Assembly (NCBI GenBank): GCA_002293965.1
Contig: DBEG01000165.1
Location: 1-25,480, forward strand
Reading direction: 5' to 3'
Length of the DNA: 25,480 nt
From: Actinobacteria bacterium UBA912
Lineage (GTDB): Bacteria; Actinomycetota; Coriobacteriia; Anaerosomatales; UBA912
The notes beneath the pieces are model-generated. The model did not search any database, was not told the DNA's origin, and was given only the letters and a program-made list of their open reading frames with translations. The position numbers and the translations under genes are program-made. Below are positions 1-8,078 of the stretch, in pieces. The stretch's first letter is position 1, and the number at the start of each line of letters is the position of its first letter.

Positions 1-450
1 GGTGACGGGGCAGATCCCCGCTGTCGCGTCTAGCACGCAATCGCCACACATCTGGCAGCGTTCCTCGAAACGGCCCTGTCGGATCACGTTGCCGAGGAAT
101 ACCGACTCGGCGCCGGGGAGGACCGGTAGGCCGGTCAGCTCTGCGATGGTCTGCGTGCCTGCGCCGCATGCGAACACGATGACGGCTTCGGCGGCCTCGA
201 CTTCGGCTTTGCGCTCGCGGAGGCGGACTCCCATGTTCGCCTGATGGCACGAGGACTCACCGATCATCGAGCCGGTGACCTGCACGCCCTCGGTCTCTAG
301 CAGCTGTGCAGCCTGGGCGACCTCTTCCTCGCCGCCGGTCTTGCCGACGGTGGCGCACTGTCCGCAGCCCACAAGGAACACACTGCGCGCACCGATCTCC
401 TCGAGCACGCACATCAGCCTGCCCCACTCGCGAGGTCGCGTGACGATCAT
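1..450 (-). CDS. metV: MetV-like methylenetetrahydrofolate reductase C-terminal zinc protein (partial, runs off left edge)
   Basis: I translated this frame by hand from the ATG at 448-450; 150 codons are visible and the C-terminus lies outside the window. The protein is cysteine rich: VGCGQC (C29, C32), C68, C95, then CQMCGDC at 132-138 and GIC at 145-147. This spacing matches the MetV/MTHFR-C family (pfam MTHFR_C), the zinc-containing partner of the MetF flavoprotein that reduces methylene-THF to methyl-THF in acetogens and many anaerobes. The ATG overlaps the metH stop in an ATGA junction, which implies translational coupling. A metF gene would be expected just beyond the left edge; that is inference. 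The methyl-THF made by such a pair is the methyl donor for MetH, so the context supports the call. Confidence 0.8.
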   Translation of the reverse strand, partial: MIVTRPREWGRLMCVLEEIGARSVFLVGCGQCATVGKTGGEEEVAQAAQLLETEGVQVTGSMIGESSCHQANMGVRLRERKAEVEAAEAVIVFACGAGTQTIAELTGLPVLPGAESVFLGNVIRQGRFEERCQMCGDCVLDATAGICPVT

Positions 451-2936
451 GCCCCACTACCCCCGCCCGCCGAGGAGGCGATCGCTGTCCGCACGGCCGA
501 CACACAGCCAGGCGCGTCATCGGAGTATCCGGCGCCGATGCTAGCCGCCCATTCGGCGGTCACGACCGCGCCACCCACCATGACGGGCAGCGACGGGCGA
601 TGCTCTGCAAGCAGGGCGACTGTCTCGGCCATCGCCGGAAGCGTCGTGGTCATCAATGCCGAGAGGCAGACGACCTGTGGGGCGTTCTCGAGGGCCGCAT
701 CGAGCACGCGAGCAGGCTCGATGTCGACCCCGAGGTCCTGGACCTCGAAGCCCTGACTCTCGAGCAGAGATACACATATGTCCTTGCCGATCGAGTGGAT
801 GTCGCCCTTCACCGTCGCGAACACCACGGTGCCTTGTGGTTCCATGTCGCCTGCGGGGAGGTGGGTCTTCACCTGCGCCACGGCGGCCTTCATCGCCTCG
901 GCGGCGACTATGAGCTGCGGTAAGAACACCTCGCCGCGTCCGAACCTCTCGCCGAGGCCCTCGATCGCGGGGGCGAGTATCTCGGGGATGACCTGCTCTG
1001 GCGCGGTACCTTCGGCGACAAGCGCATCAACGAGACCCCGGGACCCGGGTGCATCCCCGCGCCTGATCGCGGCAGCCAGGAGCTCCGGTAGCGCCGGGTG
1101 GAGGGCGGCTTCGTGCGCGTTTCGACCGGCCGCAGGTTGAGTGTCGGTGGCTGGCTGCGACTTCGCGTCCTCATCGGCGAATGTCACAGCCTCGCGATAC
1201 ACTGCGTCCCAGGCATCCCAAGCGACACCGTGCGCCGTCGAGTCGATGCCTTTGGCGCGCGCCGAATCGGCGAGCTTGATGGCCTCGGCGACGACCGCAT
1301 CAGCCGGGTTGGCGATCACGGCATCGAGCCCTGCAGCCGCAGCTACTCCGATGAATGCGGCGTTGAGGGCCGGTCTCATCGGCAGTCCGTGGCTTACGTT
1401 GCTGATCCCGAGGACAGTCGTCAGTCCCTGCTCCTTCAGCGCGTGAAGTGTGCCGACCGTGATCCTGGGGGCGTCTGGATCGATCGCCGACGTCATCACC
1501 AGCGAGTCGACGACGAGGTCGGCGGTTGCGATGCCAGCGCGGGTCGCCTCTGCCTGGATTCGGGCGACGACTTCGAGCCTGCCGCGCTCCGTCTCGGGGA
1601 TCCCGGATTCGTCGAGTGCGAGCACGACGACCGCGGTGCCGTACTTCCTGACCAGCGGTAACACGCTCGCGAGCGATTCCGGGGTGCCGTTGACCGAGTT
1701 TACCAGGGCCTTGCCCGGGTACACGCGCAAAGCCGCTTCGAGTGCGGAGACATCGGTGGTATCGAGCACCAGCGGCAAGTCGCAAGAGCCAGCCAGCGCG
1801 ATGGTCGCATACTTGAGCATCGCGACCTCGTCGACGCCAGCGGCCCCGACGTTGACGTCGAGCAGGTCCGCGCCTGCCTCTGCCTGCTCCTCGGCGAACT
1901 GCCGAACAAGTGAGGTCGAGCCCTGGCGCAACGATTCTGCGAGCTCCGGCCTGCCCGTCGGGTTGATCCTCTCGCCGATGACCGCGAGCGGTCGTCCTTC
2001 GCCGAGAACCACTGACCGCCGAGGTCCGGCCAGCGCCGCCCCCCCGAGCCCTGAGCGAGCGGCGCTAAGCGGCACCAGACGCGCGAAATCGCCGATCGCG
2101 CCGGTGAACGCCGGGGTCGAACCACAGCACGAGCCCACCAGCGCGGCACCTGCTTCGACGAAGCGTGCGGCGTACTCGCCCATCTCGTCCGGCGTGCCGG
2201 GAAATACCGTCTTGCCGTCCACGAGCTGCGGGATGCCTGAGTTGGGCTGCACGATGAGCGGTAGCCTCGTTGCCGAAGCCATCTGCGACACCAGTGGAAG
2301 CACCTGCGCGGGTCCAAGGCCACAGTTGATGCCGACTGCCTCGGCGCCTGCAGCCTCCAAGATGATCGCCGCGGTAGCTGGGTCGGTACCCGAGACATCC
2401 ATCCGCCCCGACAGCGCGAACGTGCACGTCGCAAAGACCGGCAGGTCACAGACACTGCGTGCGGCCAGGACTGCGCATCTTGCCTCGGCGATGTCGGTCA
2501 TCGTCTCAATCAGTATGGCGTCCGGACCCCCGGCTGCCAGCGCGCGGATCTGCTCGGCGAAAAGCTCGAAGACGTACTCGAAAGCGGCGCTCCCGAGCGG
2601 CTCGATGAGCAGCCCAGTCGGCCCCACTGACGCCAGTATGTGCTTGACGCCCGACTCGCGAGCGATGCGCACTGCAGCGAGATTGAGCTCGTAGACCTGG
2701 TCACCCAGGCCGTACTTGTCGAGCTTGGCACGCGTTCCGCCGAAGGAGTTGGTGGCAACGCAGTCGGCACCCGCAAGCACATAGTCGCGGTGGATTCCGG
2801 CTATCAGGTCATCGGCGATGATGTTGAGTTGCTCGGGGCACTGTTCGGAGGGTATCTCGTATCGCTGCAGCATGGTGCCCAGAGCCCCGTCGAGCACGAG
2901 TAGCTCCTTGCCCAAACGCTTGCGGATATCCGGCAT
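447..2936 (-). CDS. metH: Cobalamin-dependent methionine synthase lacking the reactivation domain
   Basis: Transfers a methyl group from methyl-THF through cobalamin to homocysteine. Domains in order (numbered from the upstream ATG, 830 residues): homocysteine S-methyltransferase barrel about 5-300, with zinc cysteines C206 and C271-C272 (GSCCGS); pterin-binding barrel about 318-560 (IGERINPTG); an Ala/Gln-rich linker about 585-612; cobalamin cap helices about 615-695; B12-binding Rossmann domain about 700-830 with the DxHxxG motif D713, H715, G718. The AdoMet-dependent reactivation domain of the about 1,230-residue E. coli enzyme is absent. Two ATGs are adjacent (2939 and 2936); an AAGGGG sequence sits 5 nt before the second and only 2 nt before the first, so I chose 2936. 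The stop overlaps the downstream MetV-like gene by 4 bases. A Nudix gene lies 49 bases upstream on the same strand. Confidence 0.93.
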   Translation of the reverse strand: MPDIRKRLGKELLVLDGALGTMLQRYEIPSEQCPEQLNIIADDLIAGIHRDYVLAGADCVATNSFGGTRAKLDKYGLGDQVYELNLAAVRIARESGVKHILASVGPTGLLIEPLGSAAFEYVFELFAEQIRALAAGGPDAILIETMTDIAEARCAVLAARSVCDLPVFATCTFALSGRMDVSGTDPATAAIILEAAGAEAVGINCGLGPAQVLPLVSQMASATRLPLIVQPNSGIPQLVDGKTVFPGTPDEMGEYAARFVEAGAALVGSCCGSTPAFTGAIGDFARLVPLSAARSGLGGAALAGPRRSVVLGEGRPLAVIGERINPTGRPELAESLRQGSTSLVRQFAEEQAEAGADLLDVNVGAAGVDEVAMLKYATIALAGSCDLPLVLDTTDVSALEAALRVYPGKALVNSVNGTPESLASVLPLVRKYGTAVVVLALDESGIPETERGRLEVVARIQAEATRAGIATADLVVDSLVMTSAIDPDAPRITVGTLHALKEQGLTTVLGISNVSHGLPMRPALNAAFIGVAAAAGLDAVIANPADAVVAEAIKLADSARAKGIDSTAHGVAWDAWDAVYREAVTFADEDAKSQPATDTQPAAGRNAHEAALHPALPELLAAAIRRGDAPGSRGLVDALVAEGTAPEQVIPEILAPAIEGLGERFGRGEVFLPQLIVAAEAMKAAVAQVKTHLPAGDMEPQGTVVFATVKGDIHSIGKDICVSLLESQGFEVQDLGVDIEPARVLDAALENAPQVVCLSALMTTTLPAMAETVALLAEHRPSLPVMVGGAVVTAEWAASIGAGYSDDAPGCVSAVRTAIASSAGGGSGA

Positions 2937-2985
2937 CATGACCCCTTACAGTAGCGAAGAACGATTGGTTCGGATTCTGAAAAGA

Positions 2986-3432
2986 CTACCACTTACCATT
3001 GGATCTCAGTACTGAGATTGCATCTGAGACGATTGTTTGATGATCGAAAGCCAACTCTGGCAACGCATCGACAGGATGCCACTGCGCCAGACTTGCGTCG
3101 TCCCCGCCGAGAACCTCAGGAAGGTACTCACCGACGAGTGCGGTGAACACAACGCTCACCGTCCAGCCACGAGGATCCCGACCAGGATCCCCATAGCCGC
3201 CTACCATATGCAGTTGGCCCTCCCACAGAAGGCCGGTCTCCTCGGCAAGCTCACGTCTGGCCGCGGACTCTACCGGCTCTCCCAGGTCGACGAACCCGCC
3301 GGGTAGCGCCCACACTCCCGCGAAAGGCTCCCGCGCGCGACGAATCAGCAGCACCGCTCGGCAGACGGCGGGTCCGGCGAACAGCGCGACGTCGGCTGTT
3401 ACTGCAGCTTTGGGGTGGGAGTGATTCGACAT
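2986..3432 (-). CDS. Nudix hydrolase (ADP-ribose/nucleotide diphosphatase type)
   Basis: A 148-residue protein with a complete Nudix box: G46-x5-E52-x7-R60-E61-L62-x-E64-E65-x-G67-L68. The glutamates bind the divalent metal used to cleave a nucleoside diphosphate linked to another group. The upstream WALPGG and the GYGDPGRDPRG loop with a following VSVVF strand resemble ADP-ribose pyrophosphatase-like members, but substrate cannot be read from the sequence. The gene lies upstream of metH on the same strand and may be cotranscribed. No Shine-Dalgarno precedes the ATG; instead a strong sigma-70-type promoter ends right at the start codon (listed separately), suggesting a leaderless message. Confidence 0.88.
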   Translation of the reverse strand: MSNHSHPKAAVTADVALFAGPAVCRAVLLIRRAREPFAGVWALPGGFVDLGEPVESAARRELAEETGLLWEGQLHMVGGYGDPGRDPRGWTVSVVFTALVGEYLPEVLGGDDASLAQWHPVDALPELAFDHQTIVSDAISVLRSNGKW

Positions 3433-3438
3433 AATGGG

Positions 3439-3467
3439 ATTGTAGCGACGTGGTCGGGTGATGCCAA
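3439..3467 (-). promoter_or_regulatory. Strong sigma-70-type promoter, probable leaderless start of the Nudix gene
   Basis: On the minus strand, TTGGCA (3467-3462) is followed by a 17-base spacer and TACAAT (3444-3439), each one base from consensus. Seven bases downstream of the -10 is the A of the Nudix ATG at 3432, so transcription would begin at or next to the start codon. The absence of any Shine-Dalgarno agrees with this. Confidence 0.6.
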
Positions 3468-3471
3468 CTTG

Positions 3472-3795
3472 CTAGCTTCCATCCCCGTTCTTGTATATAG
3501 ACACGAGGGCTTCACCGTCGACGAAATCGAGTCCTTCTTCGACGGCCACACGTTGCATGAAAGCGCACTTTCGGCAGGTACGGGCCTTCTCCTCAAAGTC
3601 GCCGGCCGCATCGCCATCGCACATCGTACCCTCGATGACCCAGCACGATCTTCCTCCATTGAGTCCGCCGTTCGCACCGTCAAGGGCCGATTCGGCAACC
3701 GAAGGGCATCCACATGAGTCGGTCTCACCGTTGCGGTCCGCATCGAAGCCACAGCCTTGATACTCCCAGCAATTCAGTTTCTTTGCAGCAGCCAT
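3472..3795 (-). CDS. Two-CW domain protein, small and Cys-rich
   Basis: A 107-residue protein with two Cys-Trp pairs, C9-W10 (LNCWEYQGCG) and C51-W52 (RSCWVIEGTMC), plus C15, C28, C30, C59, C74 and C77. The spacing, the GGRSCW segment and the CRKC pair match small two-CW domain proteins, which are common in anaerobes and of unknown function. The cysteines probably bind a metal; that is inference. It has no signal peptide or membrane segment. The Shine-Dalgarno before the ATG is weak. The gene is divergent from the SHOCT-domain gene at 3976 across a 180-base gap, and an 8-bp inverted repeat lies in its probable leader. Confidence 0.72.
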   Translation of the reverse strand: MAAAKKLNCWEYQGCGFDADRNGETDSCGCPSVAESALDGANGGLNGGRSCWVIEGTMCDGDAAGDFEEKARTCRKCAFMQRVAVEEGLDFVDGEALVSIYKNGDGS

Positions 3796-3833
3796 AAGAT
3801 GAATCTCGTTCCTGGACCGGGCCGCAGATATCT

Positions 3834-3869
3834 GCGAGGTATACGAGGGCGGCGACGTAGGTACCTCGC
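3834..3869. repeat. 8-bp inverted repeat in the divergent gap
   Basis: GCGAGGTA (3834-3841) and TACCTCGC (3862-3869) are perfect inverted complements separated by 20 bases. The repeat is 39 bases upstream of the two-CW start codon and about 105 bases upstream of the SHOCT gene. It could be an operator or a leader hairpin. I cannot tell which. The rest of the 180-base gap holds nothing else I can assign with confidence. Confidence 0.4.
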
Positions 3870-3975
3870 TCGAAGCACATCGCGTGCCAACAAACTACAC
3901 GAAGTCTACACAACTTCTCCACGCCCAATACCCAACCATCCGCGATACTCTTTTTAGCTCGAATCGAGGAAAGGG

Positions 3976-4203
3976 GTGATCGTTGTGACGATGTTCGCGG
4001 TTCCGACAGTGCTGATGATGGCAGGCTTCGTCGCCTTGGCCTTGCTCGCACTCAAGACCGTCGCTGATATCCAGGCCTCCTGCAAACCCTCTTTCGCCGA
4101 CTCTCCTGCCGAGGGAGCGATTGCGATAGCTAGAAAGCGGCTTCGGGCTGGTGACATCGACCGCCAGGACTTCGACCGAATCCTGAGGGTCCTCACAAGC
4201 TGA
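3976..4203 (+). CDS. Small membrane protein with C-terminal SHOCT domain
   Basis: A 75-residue protein. A hydrophobic helix spans about residues 6-28. The C-terminus, about 47-73, is AIARKRLRAGDIDRQDFDRI, which has the pattern of the short SHOCT domain (oligomerisation motif: basic helix, GxID, acidic helix). Its function is unknown. Start choice is open: GTG at 3976 has GAGGA 5 bases upstream, while the in-frame GTG at 3985 has AAAGGGG 8 bases upstream, and an ATG follows at 3991. The gene is monocistronic, with a hairpin terminator 40 bases after the stop. Confidence 0.7.
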   Translation: MIVVTMFAVPTVLMMAGFVALALLALKTVADIQASCKPSFADSPAEGAIAIARKRLRAGDIDRQDFDRILRVLTS

Positions 4204-4243
4204 GTCTGCAACCGCAAGACCCAAAATAGCCCTCCCTCCCTTC

Positions 4244-4280
4244 GAAACGGGACCTCGCCTCAACCGGGTCCCGTTTCTCT
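4244..4280 (+). terminator. Hairpin terminator after the SHOCT gene
   Basis: Perfect 11-bp arms GAAACGGGACC (4244-4254) and GGTCCCGTTTC (4267-4277) enclose a 12-base loop and are followed by a short T-rich run (TCTTGCCTT). The 3' tract is weak, so it may be partly Rho-assisted. It separates the SHOCT gene from the ABC exporter operon. Confidence 0.75.
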
Positions 4281-4347
4281 TGCCTTAGTCACTTATGCTA
4301 TCTATGTGTCACTCGACCCCTGTCAGTCACTTCGGACTCGGAGCCCC

Positions 4348-6132
4348 ATGGTCTCCACCCTGACTCGCATCATCAGATTCATACATGGTTACCGCACGAT
4401 CGCCTTGCTGGCGCTGATCGCCATAGTCGCCGGCACCGTCGCCGAGCTCTACGCCCCTCAGGTCCTGCGCACGCTCATCGACGATGGGATCATCGGAGGA
4501 GACCGCGACCAGATATGGCGCAGCGCGGGCTGGCTTACAGCACTCGCAGTCTTCTCCGGCCTGGCGAGATTCGCCTACGGTTACCTTTCGGCCCGCGTGA
4601 GCCACGGTGCCGCGTTCGGTCTTCGCAAGGAGATATTCGCCAAACTCCAGAAGCTGTCATTCTCCTACTATGATCGAGTTCAGACAGGCCAACTCATGAC
4701 GCGCGTCACTAGCGATGTCGACCTGGTCCGAGATTTCATCGGCGGTGGGATGGTGCAGATGATCAGCGCCGTTCTAATGCTCGTTATCACAGCGGCGATC
4801 CTTCTTTCGATGAACCTGTGGTTGGCCCTGATCGCACTTTCGGTCATTCCTGTGACCTTGTTGATACTGCTGCTCTTCGTGAGCCGACTCGGCCCGATGT
4901 TCAAGTCCTTCCAGGAACGACTGTCTCGGCTCAACGGGATCTTCGGCGAGAACATATCGGGCGTGCGGATAGTCCGCACCTTCACTGCCGAGGACAGCGA
5001 AACGGATCGGTATCGGCGAGCGAACCAAGACCTGCTGGACTCAGGCCTTGCTATCCGCAACTCGATCGCGAATGCCTTCCCGCTCCTTTTCAGCGTCGGC
5101 TCCTTCGGTGTGGTGCTGATCACCTGGGTGGGGGCGGTGATGATCGTCAAGAGAACGCTTTCCGTCGGCGAGCTCGTAGCGTTCACTTCCTACCTCGTGT
5201 TGCTGCTTCAGCCTCTCTTCATGCTCGGTTTCGGAGCGCAGCAGATCGCGCGAGCTAGTGCCGGTGCCGAGCGCATCTTCGAGATTCTCGACGCGAAGAT
5301 CGATGTCGCCGAGGTAGACGACGCGATCGTCCTGCCCGAAGTGCAGGGACGCATCACCTTCGAAGACGTGACCCTGCAATATCCCGGCGATGCGCGAGAC
5401 ATCCTCAAGGGACTGACCTTCTCCATCGAGACCAAGACGACTGTCGCCGTCGTCGGATCCACGGGTTCGGGTAAGACCAGCCTGGTCAACCTCATCCCCC
5501 GCTACTACGATCCGAGCGAAGGAGTCGTCGCAATCGACGGACACGACGTCCGCACCCTGAAGCTCGACTTCCTCAGGAGGCATATCGCCATGGTAATGCA
5601 GGACCCGGTCCTTTTCAGCGGAACGGTCAGCGAGAACATCTCGTACGGGCGGCCCGAAGCCACGCAGGACCAGATCGAAGCGGTCGCGCGGATGGCGCAG
5701 GCGCATGGATTCATCTCAGCGCTTTCCAAGGGTTACATGACTCACATCGGTGAGCGTGGTGTGACCTTGTCGGGCGGTCAACGTCAGCGGATCTCGATTG
5801 CCCGCGCGCTTCTAGTCGATCCCAAGATCCTCATCATGGACGATTCGACCTCTGCGCTGGATTCCCGCACGGAAAGCGCGTTGATCGAGGATCTCGACGA
5901 CCTGATGCGGACACGCACGACGATCATCATCGGTCAACGCCCTTCGGCTCTGGCTAGGGCTGACAAGGTCCTACTAATCGAGGATGGACGAATCGCCGAT
6001 GAGGGCACCCACCAAGAGCTTCTCGAAAGGAACTGCACCTATGCCGAGATCCTGGCGACGCCGCCAGGTGCAGTCCCCCATGAACTCCCGAGTTTCTGCG
6101 ACATGAGTGGACTCGAAGGACGTGATGCGTGA
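4348..6132 (+). CDS. ABC exporter half-transporter with degenerate ATPase site (fused membrane and ATPase domains)
   Basis: A 594-residue type IV ABC exporter subunit. Six membrane helices lie in about residues 15-300 and the nucleotide-binding domain in about 335-575. Walker A GSTGSGKT is at 370-377 and the signature LSGGQ at 474-478. The Walker B end reads MDDSTSALD, so the catalytic glutamate is aspartate (D499), and the switch histidine is glutamine (Q530, IIGQRPSAL). These two changes are typical of the degenerate-site subunit of heterodimeric exporters such as TM287/288 and BmrCD. The partner gene follows immediately, overlapping by one base. The frame is open from a GTG at 4306 without a ribosome site; I chose ATG 4348, which has GGAG upstream and yields a normal N-terminus. 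The substrate is unknown: a drug or a lipid. Confidence 0.92.
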   Translation: MVSTLTRIIRFIHGYRTIALLALIAIVAGTVAELYAPQVLRTLIDDGIIGGDRDQIWRSAGWLTALAVFSGLARFAYGYLSARVSHGAAFGLRKEIFAKLQKLSFSYYDRVQTGQLMTRVTSDVDLVRDFIGGGMVQMISAVLMLVITAAILLSMNLWLALIALSVIPVTLLILLLFVSRLGPMFKSFQERLSRLNGIFGENISGVRIVRTFTAEDSETDRYRRANQDLLDSGLAIRNSIANAFPLLFSVGSFGVVLITWVGAVMIVKRTLSVGELVAFTSYLVLLLQPLFMLGFGAQQIARASAGAERIFEILDAKIDVAEVDDAIVLPEVQGRITFEDVTLQYPGDARDILKGLTFSIETKTTVAVVGSTGSGKTSLVNLIPRYYDPSEGVVAIDGHDVRTLKLDFLRRHIAMVMQDPVLFSGTVSENISYGRPEATQDQIEAVARMAQAHGFISALSKGYMTHIGERGVTLSGGQRQRISIARALLVDPKILIMDDSTSALDSRTESALIEDLDDLMRTRTTIIIGQRPSALARADKVLLIEDGRIADEGTHQELLERNCTYAEILATPPGAVPHELPSFCDMSGLEGRDA

Positions 6133-7925
6133 TGGCTCACCCACCAGGAGTCGGCCCACAGATCCCCGTCGAGAGTGTCGCCGCTTCCACCGCGTACAAG
6201 AACGTACGCAGGTTGATCGGATACGTACTCACGTACCGTCGGAATGTCATTCTCGCGGTGGTTTGGCTACTGGTCTCCTCGGCGACTGCTGCGGCGGTTC
6301 CGGCCTTGATCGGCTACGTTGTCGACCAAGCGGTCAAACAAGCTGCGGGGGCGGGCGACCTGAACGCACTGAACATTCCAGTCGCTTTGCTGGCGGTAGT
6401 CACGATAGCTGGATGGTTCGCCCAGCGGGCCCAGATCATCCACCTTGGAGATGCCGGCCAGAGGGCACTTTTCGTGCTTCGACAGGAGGTATTCGCGAGG
6501 CTCCATTCCCTGCCGGTTGCATACTTCGAGTCTGCAGCAGCTGGAGACTTGATGAGTCGTCTGGTCAACGACATCGAAACGGTGAACTCGTTCATGTCCC
6601 AGGGCCTGCGGCGCCTGATCGGATCGATGCTCGTTGTGGTAGCCACAATCATCGCGATGTTCATCGTGGATGTCCGCTTAGCGATAGTCACGCTCTTGGC
6701 CCTACCGTTCATCATGGCGACCGCGTGGGTATTCGGGAAGGTCTCCCGGAGAGTGTTTCGACAGCGCCAGGTCGCGATCGGGAACGTCAGCGCGCTACTC
6801 GCCGAAGAGTTGGCGGGAATCAAAGTCGCCCAGTCATTCGCACGGTCTGGGGCGAGTAGCGAGGCCTTCGATGCCCGTAACGCCGCCAACAGGGATGCGA
6901 GCATCCACGCCTCGGCGATCTCGTCTGCTTTCGAGCCTGCTTTGACGCTGATATCGACGATTGCGACCGTGTTCGTGGCCGGCTATGGAGGGATGCTGGC
7001 TGCCGAAGGAGTGGTCACGGTCGGAGTCGTGGTTGCCTTCTTCAACTATGCGCGTCAGTTCTTCAATGCCATATCCCAGATATCCACTTTGTGGGGCGAG
7101 ACACAGTCCGCTATCGCTGGCAGTGAACGCGTATTCACCCTACTGGATGCAGAAACGGGAGCGATCGACCCTCCTGATGCCATCGAACTCGATGCGCCGC
7201 TGGGTTCACTGGCTTTCAGTAAAGTCAACTTCGGCTATGCCGACGGCCCCCAGGTGTTGTTTGATGTCAGCTTCCAGGTCCTGCCTGGTGAGACCGTGGC
7301 CCTGGTAGGGGTCACTGGGGCCGGGAAGTCCACGATCCTCGACCTCATCTCCAAGATGTACGCTCCCGCCTCAGGGGAGATCACTATCGATGGCTTGGAT
7401 ATCGCTCGGATAGCAACGCCTTCGTTACGCAGGGTGCTTGGAGTGGTTGGACAAGAACCCTTCCTGTTCTCGGGCACCGTAGCAGACAACCTCAGGTATG
7501 CGCGGCGCAGCATTACTGATGCTGAGATCCATTCGACGCTGCTCGATGTCGGAGGTCCGGTCCTTCTTGAGAGTCTCCCTGACGGCATTGACACACAGAT
7601 CGGCGAACGAGGAATCACTCTTTCGGGTGGTCAGCGACAGTTGATCGCACTCGCTAGAGTGTTGCTCTCGGAGCCCGCCATCCTTCTTCTCGACGAGGCC
7701 ACTTCAGCCGTGGACTCCCGTACCGAGGCGCAGATCCATACCGCCTTGGACAAGGCCTTCACGAAGCGAACCGCGATCGTCATAGCACATCGTCTGTCCA
7801 CGGTGAAAAGGGCCGACAGGATCATCGTGATCGAGGATGGACGTGTCGTTGAGAGTGGAACCTACCAAGAGCTCATGACGGCGGGCGGATTCGCCTCCAA
7901 ACTCTTCTGTGCGCAGATAATCTAG
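6132..7925 (+). CDS. ABC exporter half-transporter with canonical ATPase site (partner subunit)
   Basis: A 597-residue exporter subunit: membrane domain about 25-325, ATPase domain about 358-595. Walker A GVTGAGKS is at 393-400, LSGGQ at 497-501, Walker B LLLDEATSAVD with the catalytic glutamate E522, and the switch histidine H553 (IAHRLSTV). All catalytic residues are present, in contrast with the upstream subunit, so the two probably form an asymmetric heterodimer. The ATG at 6132 overlaps the preceding stop (TGATG). A GTG three bases earlier is also possible; AAGGA lies 8-11 bases upstream of the two. The PadR-type regulator gene downstream suggests inducible export of a toxic or signalling compound; that is inference. 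Confidence 0.93.
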   Translation: MAHPPGVGPQIPVESVAASTAYKNVRRLIGYVLTYRRNVILAVVWLLVSSATAAAVPALIGYVVDQAVKQAAGAGDLNALNIPVALLAVVTIAGWFAQRAQIIHLGDAGQRALFVLRQEVFARLHSLPVAYFESAAAGDLMSRLVNDIETVNSFMSQGLRRLIGSMLVVVATIIAMFIVDVRLAIVTLLALPFIMATAWVFGKVSRRVFRQRQVAIGNVSALLAEELAGIKVAQSFARSGASSEAFDARNAANRDASIHASAISSAFEPALTLISTIATVFVAGYGGMLAAEGVVTVGVVVAFFNYARQFFNAISQISTLWGETQSAIAGSERVFTLLDAETGAIDPPDAIELDAPLGSLAFSKVNFGYADGPQVLFDVSFQVLPGETVALVGVTGAGKSTILDLISKMYAPASGEITIDGLDIARIATPSLRRVLGVVGQEPFLFSGTVADNLRYARRSITDAEIHSTLLDVGGPVLLESLPDGIDTQIGERGITLSGGQRQLIALARVLLSEPAILLLDEATSAVDSRTEAQIHTALDKAFTKRTAIVIAHRLSTVKRADRIIVIEDGRVVESGTYQELMTAGGFASKLFCAQII

Positions 7926-8002
7926 CCACTCAAGAACACTCATGTTCAACTTCATGGTGGCGGCTACAGCTATGACCTGCTCTTTTTCTCCAAACCTCAA
8001 TC

Positions 8003-8059
8003 TTGACTTCAGACTTGCATTTTTATATGTCTTATCATATATTTGTTCACACATATAAT
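8003..8059 (+). promoter_or_regulatory. AT-rich promoter and probable PadR operator
   Basis: This island is much richer in A+T than its surroundings. It holds the inverted repeat TATATG-N6-CATATA (8024-8041), and a wider pair TTATATGT (8023-8030) / ACATATAA (8051-8058). Several -35/-10 candidates overlap these repeats: TTGACT at 8003-8008, TTGCAT at 8015-8020 with TATATT at 8038-8043 (17-base spacer), and a perfect TATAAT at 8054-8059. PadR-family repressors commonly bind dyads containing ATGT/ACAT in their own promoters, so autoregulation is likely. The exact promoter is not resolved. Confidence 0.55.
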
Positions 8060-8078
8060 AGTCGATCGGGGTGAAGAG

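Noticed and set aside
1450..2694. A 414-residue plus-strand open frame within metH
   Set aside because: It is antisense to well-conserved MetH domains, is rich in Ser/Ala/Pro as expected of a GC-rich shadow frame, and shows no recognisable motif.
2937..2985. Possible cobalamin or SAM riboswitch upstream of metH
   Set aside because: The gap to the Nudix gene is under 50 bases, too short for either riboswitch, and no conserved box is visible.
5041..5706. A 221-residue minus-strand open frame inside the first ABC subunit
   Set aside because: It is antisense to the conserved ATPase domain; charge-rich low-complexity translation without motifs.
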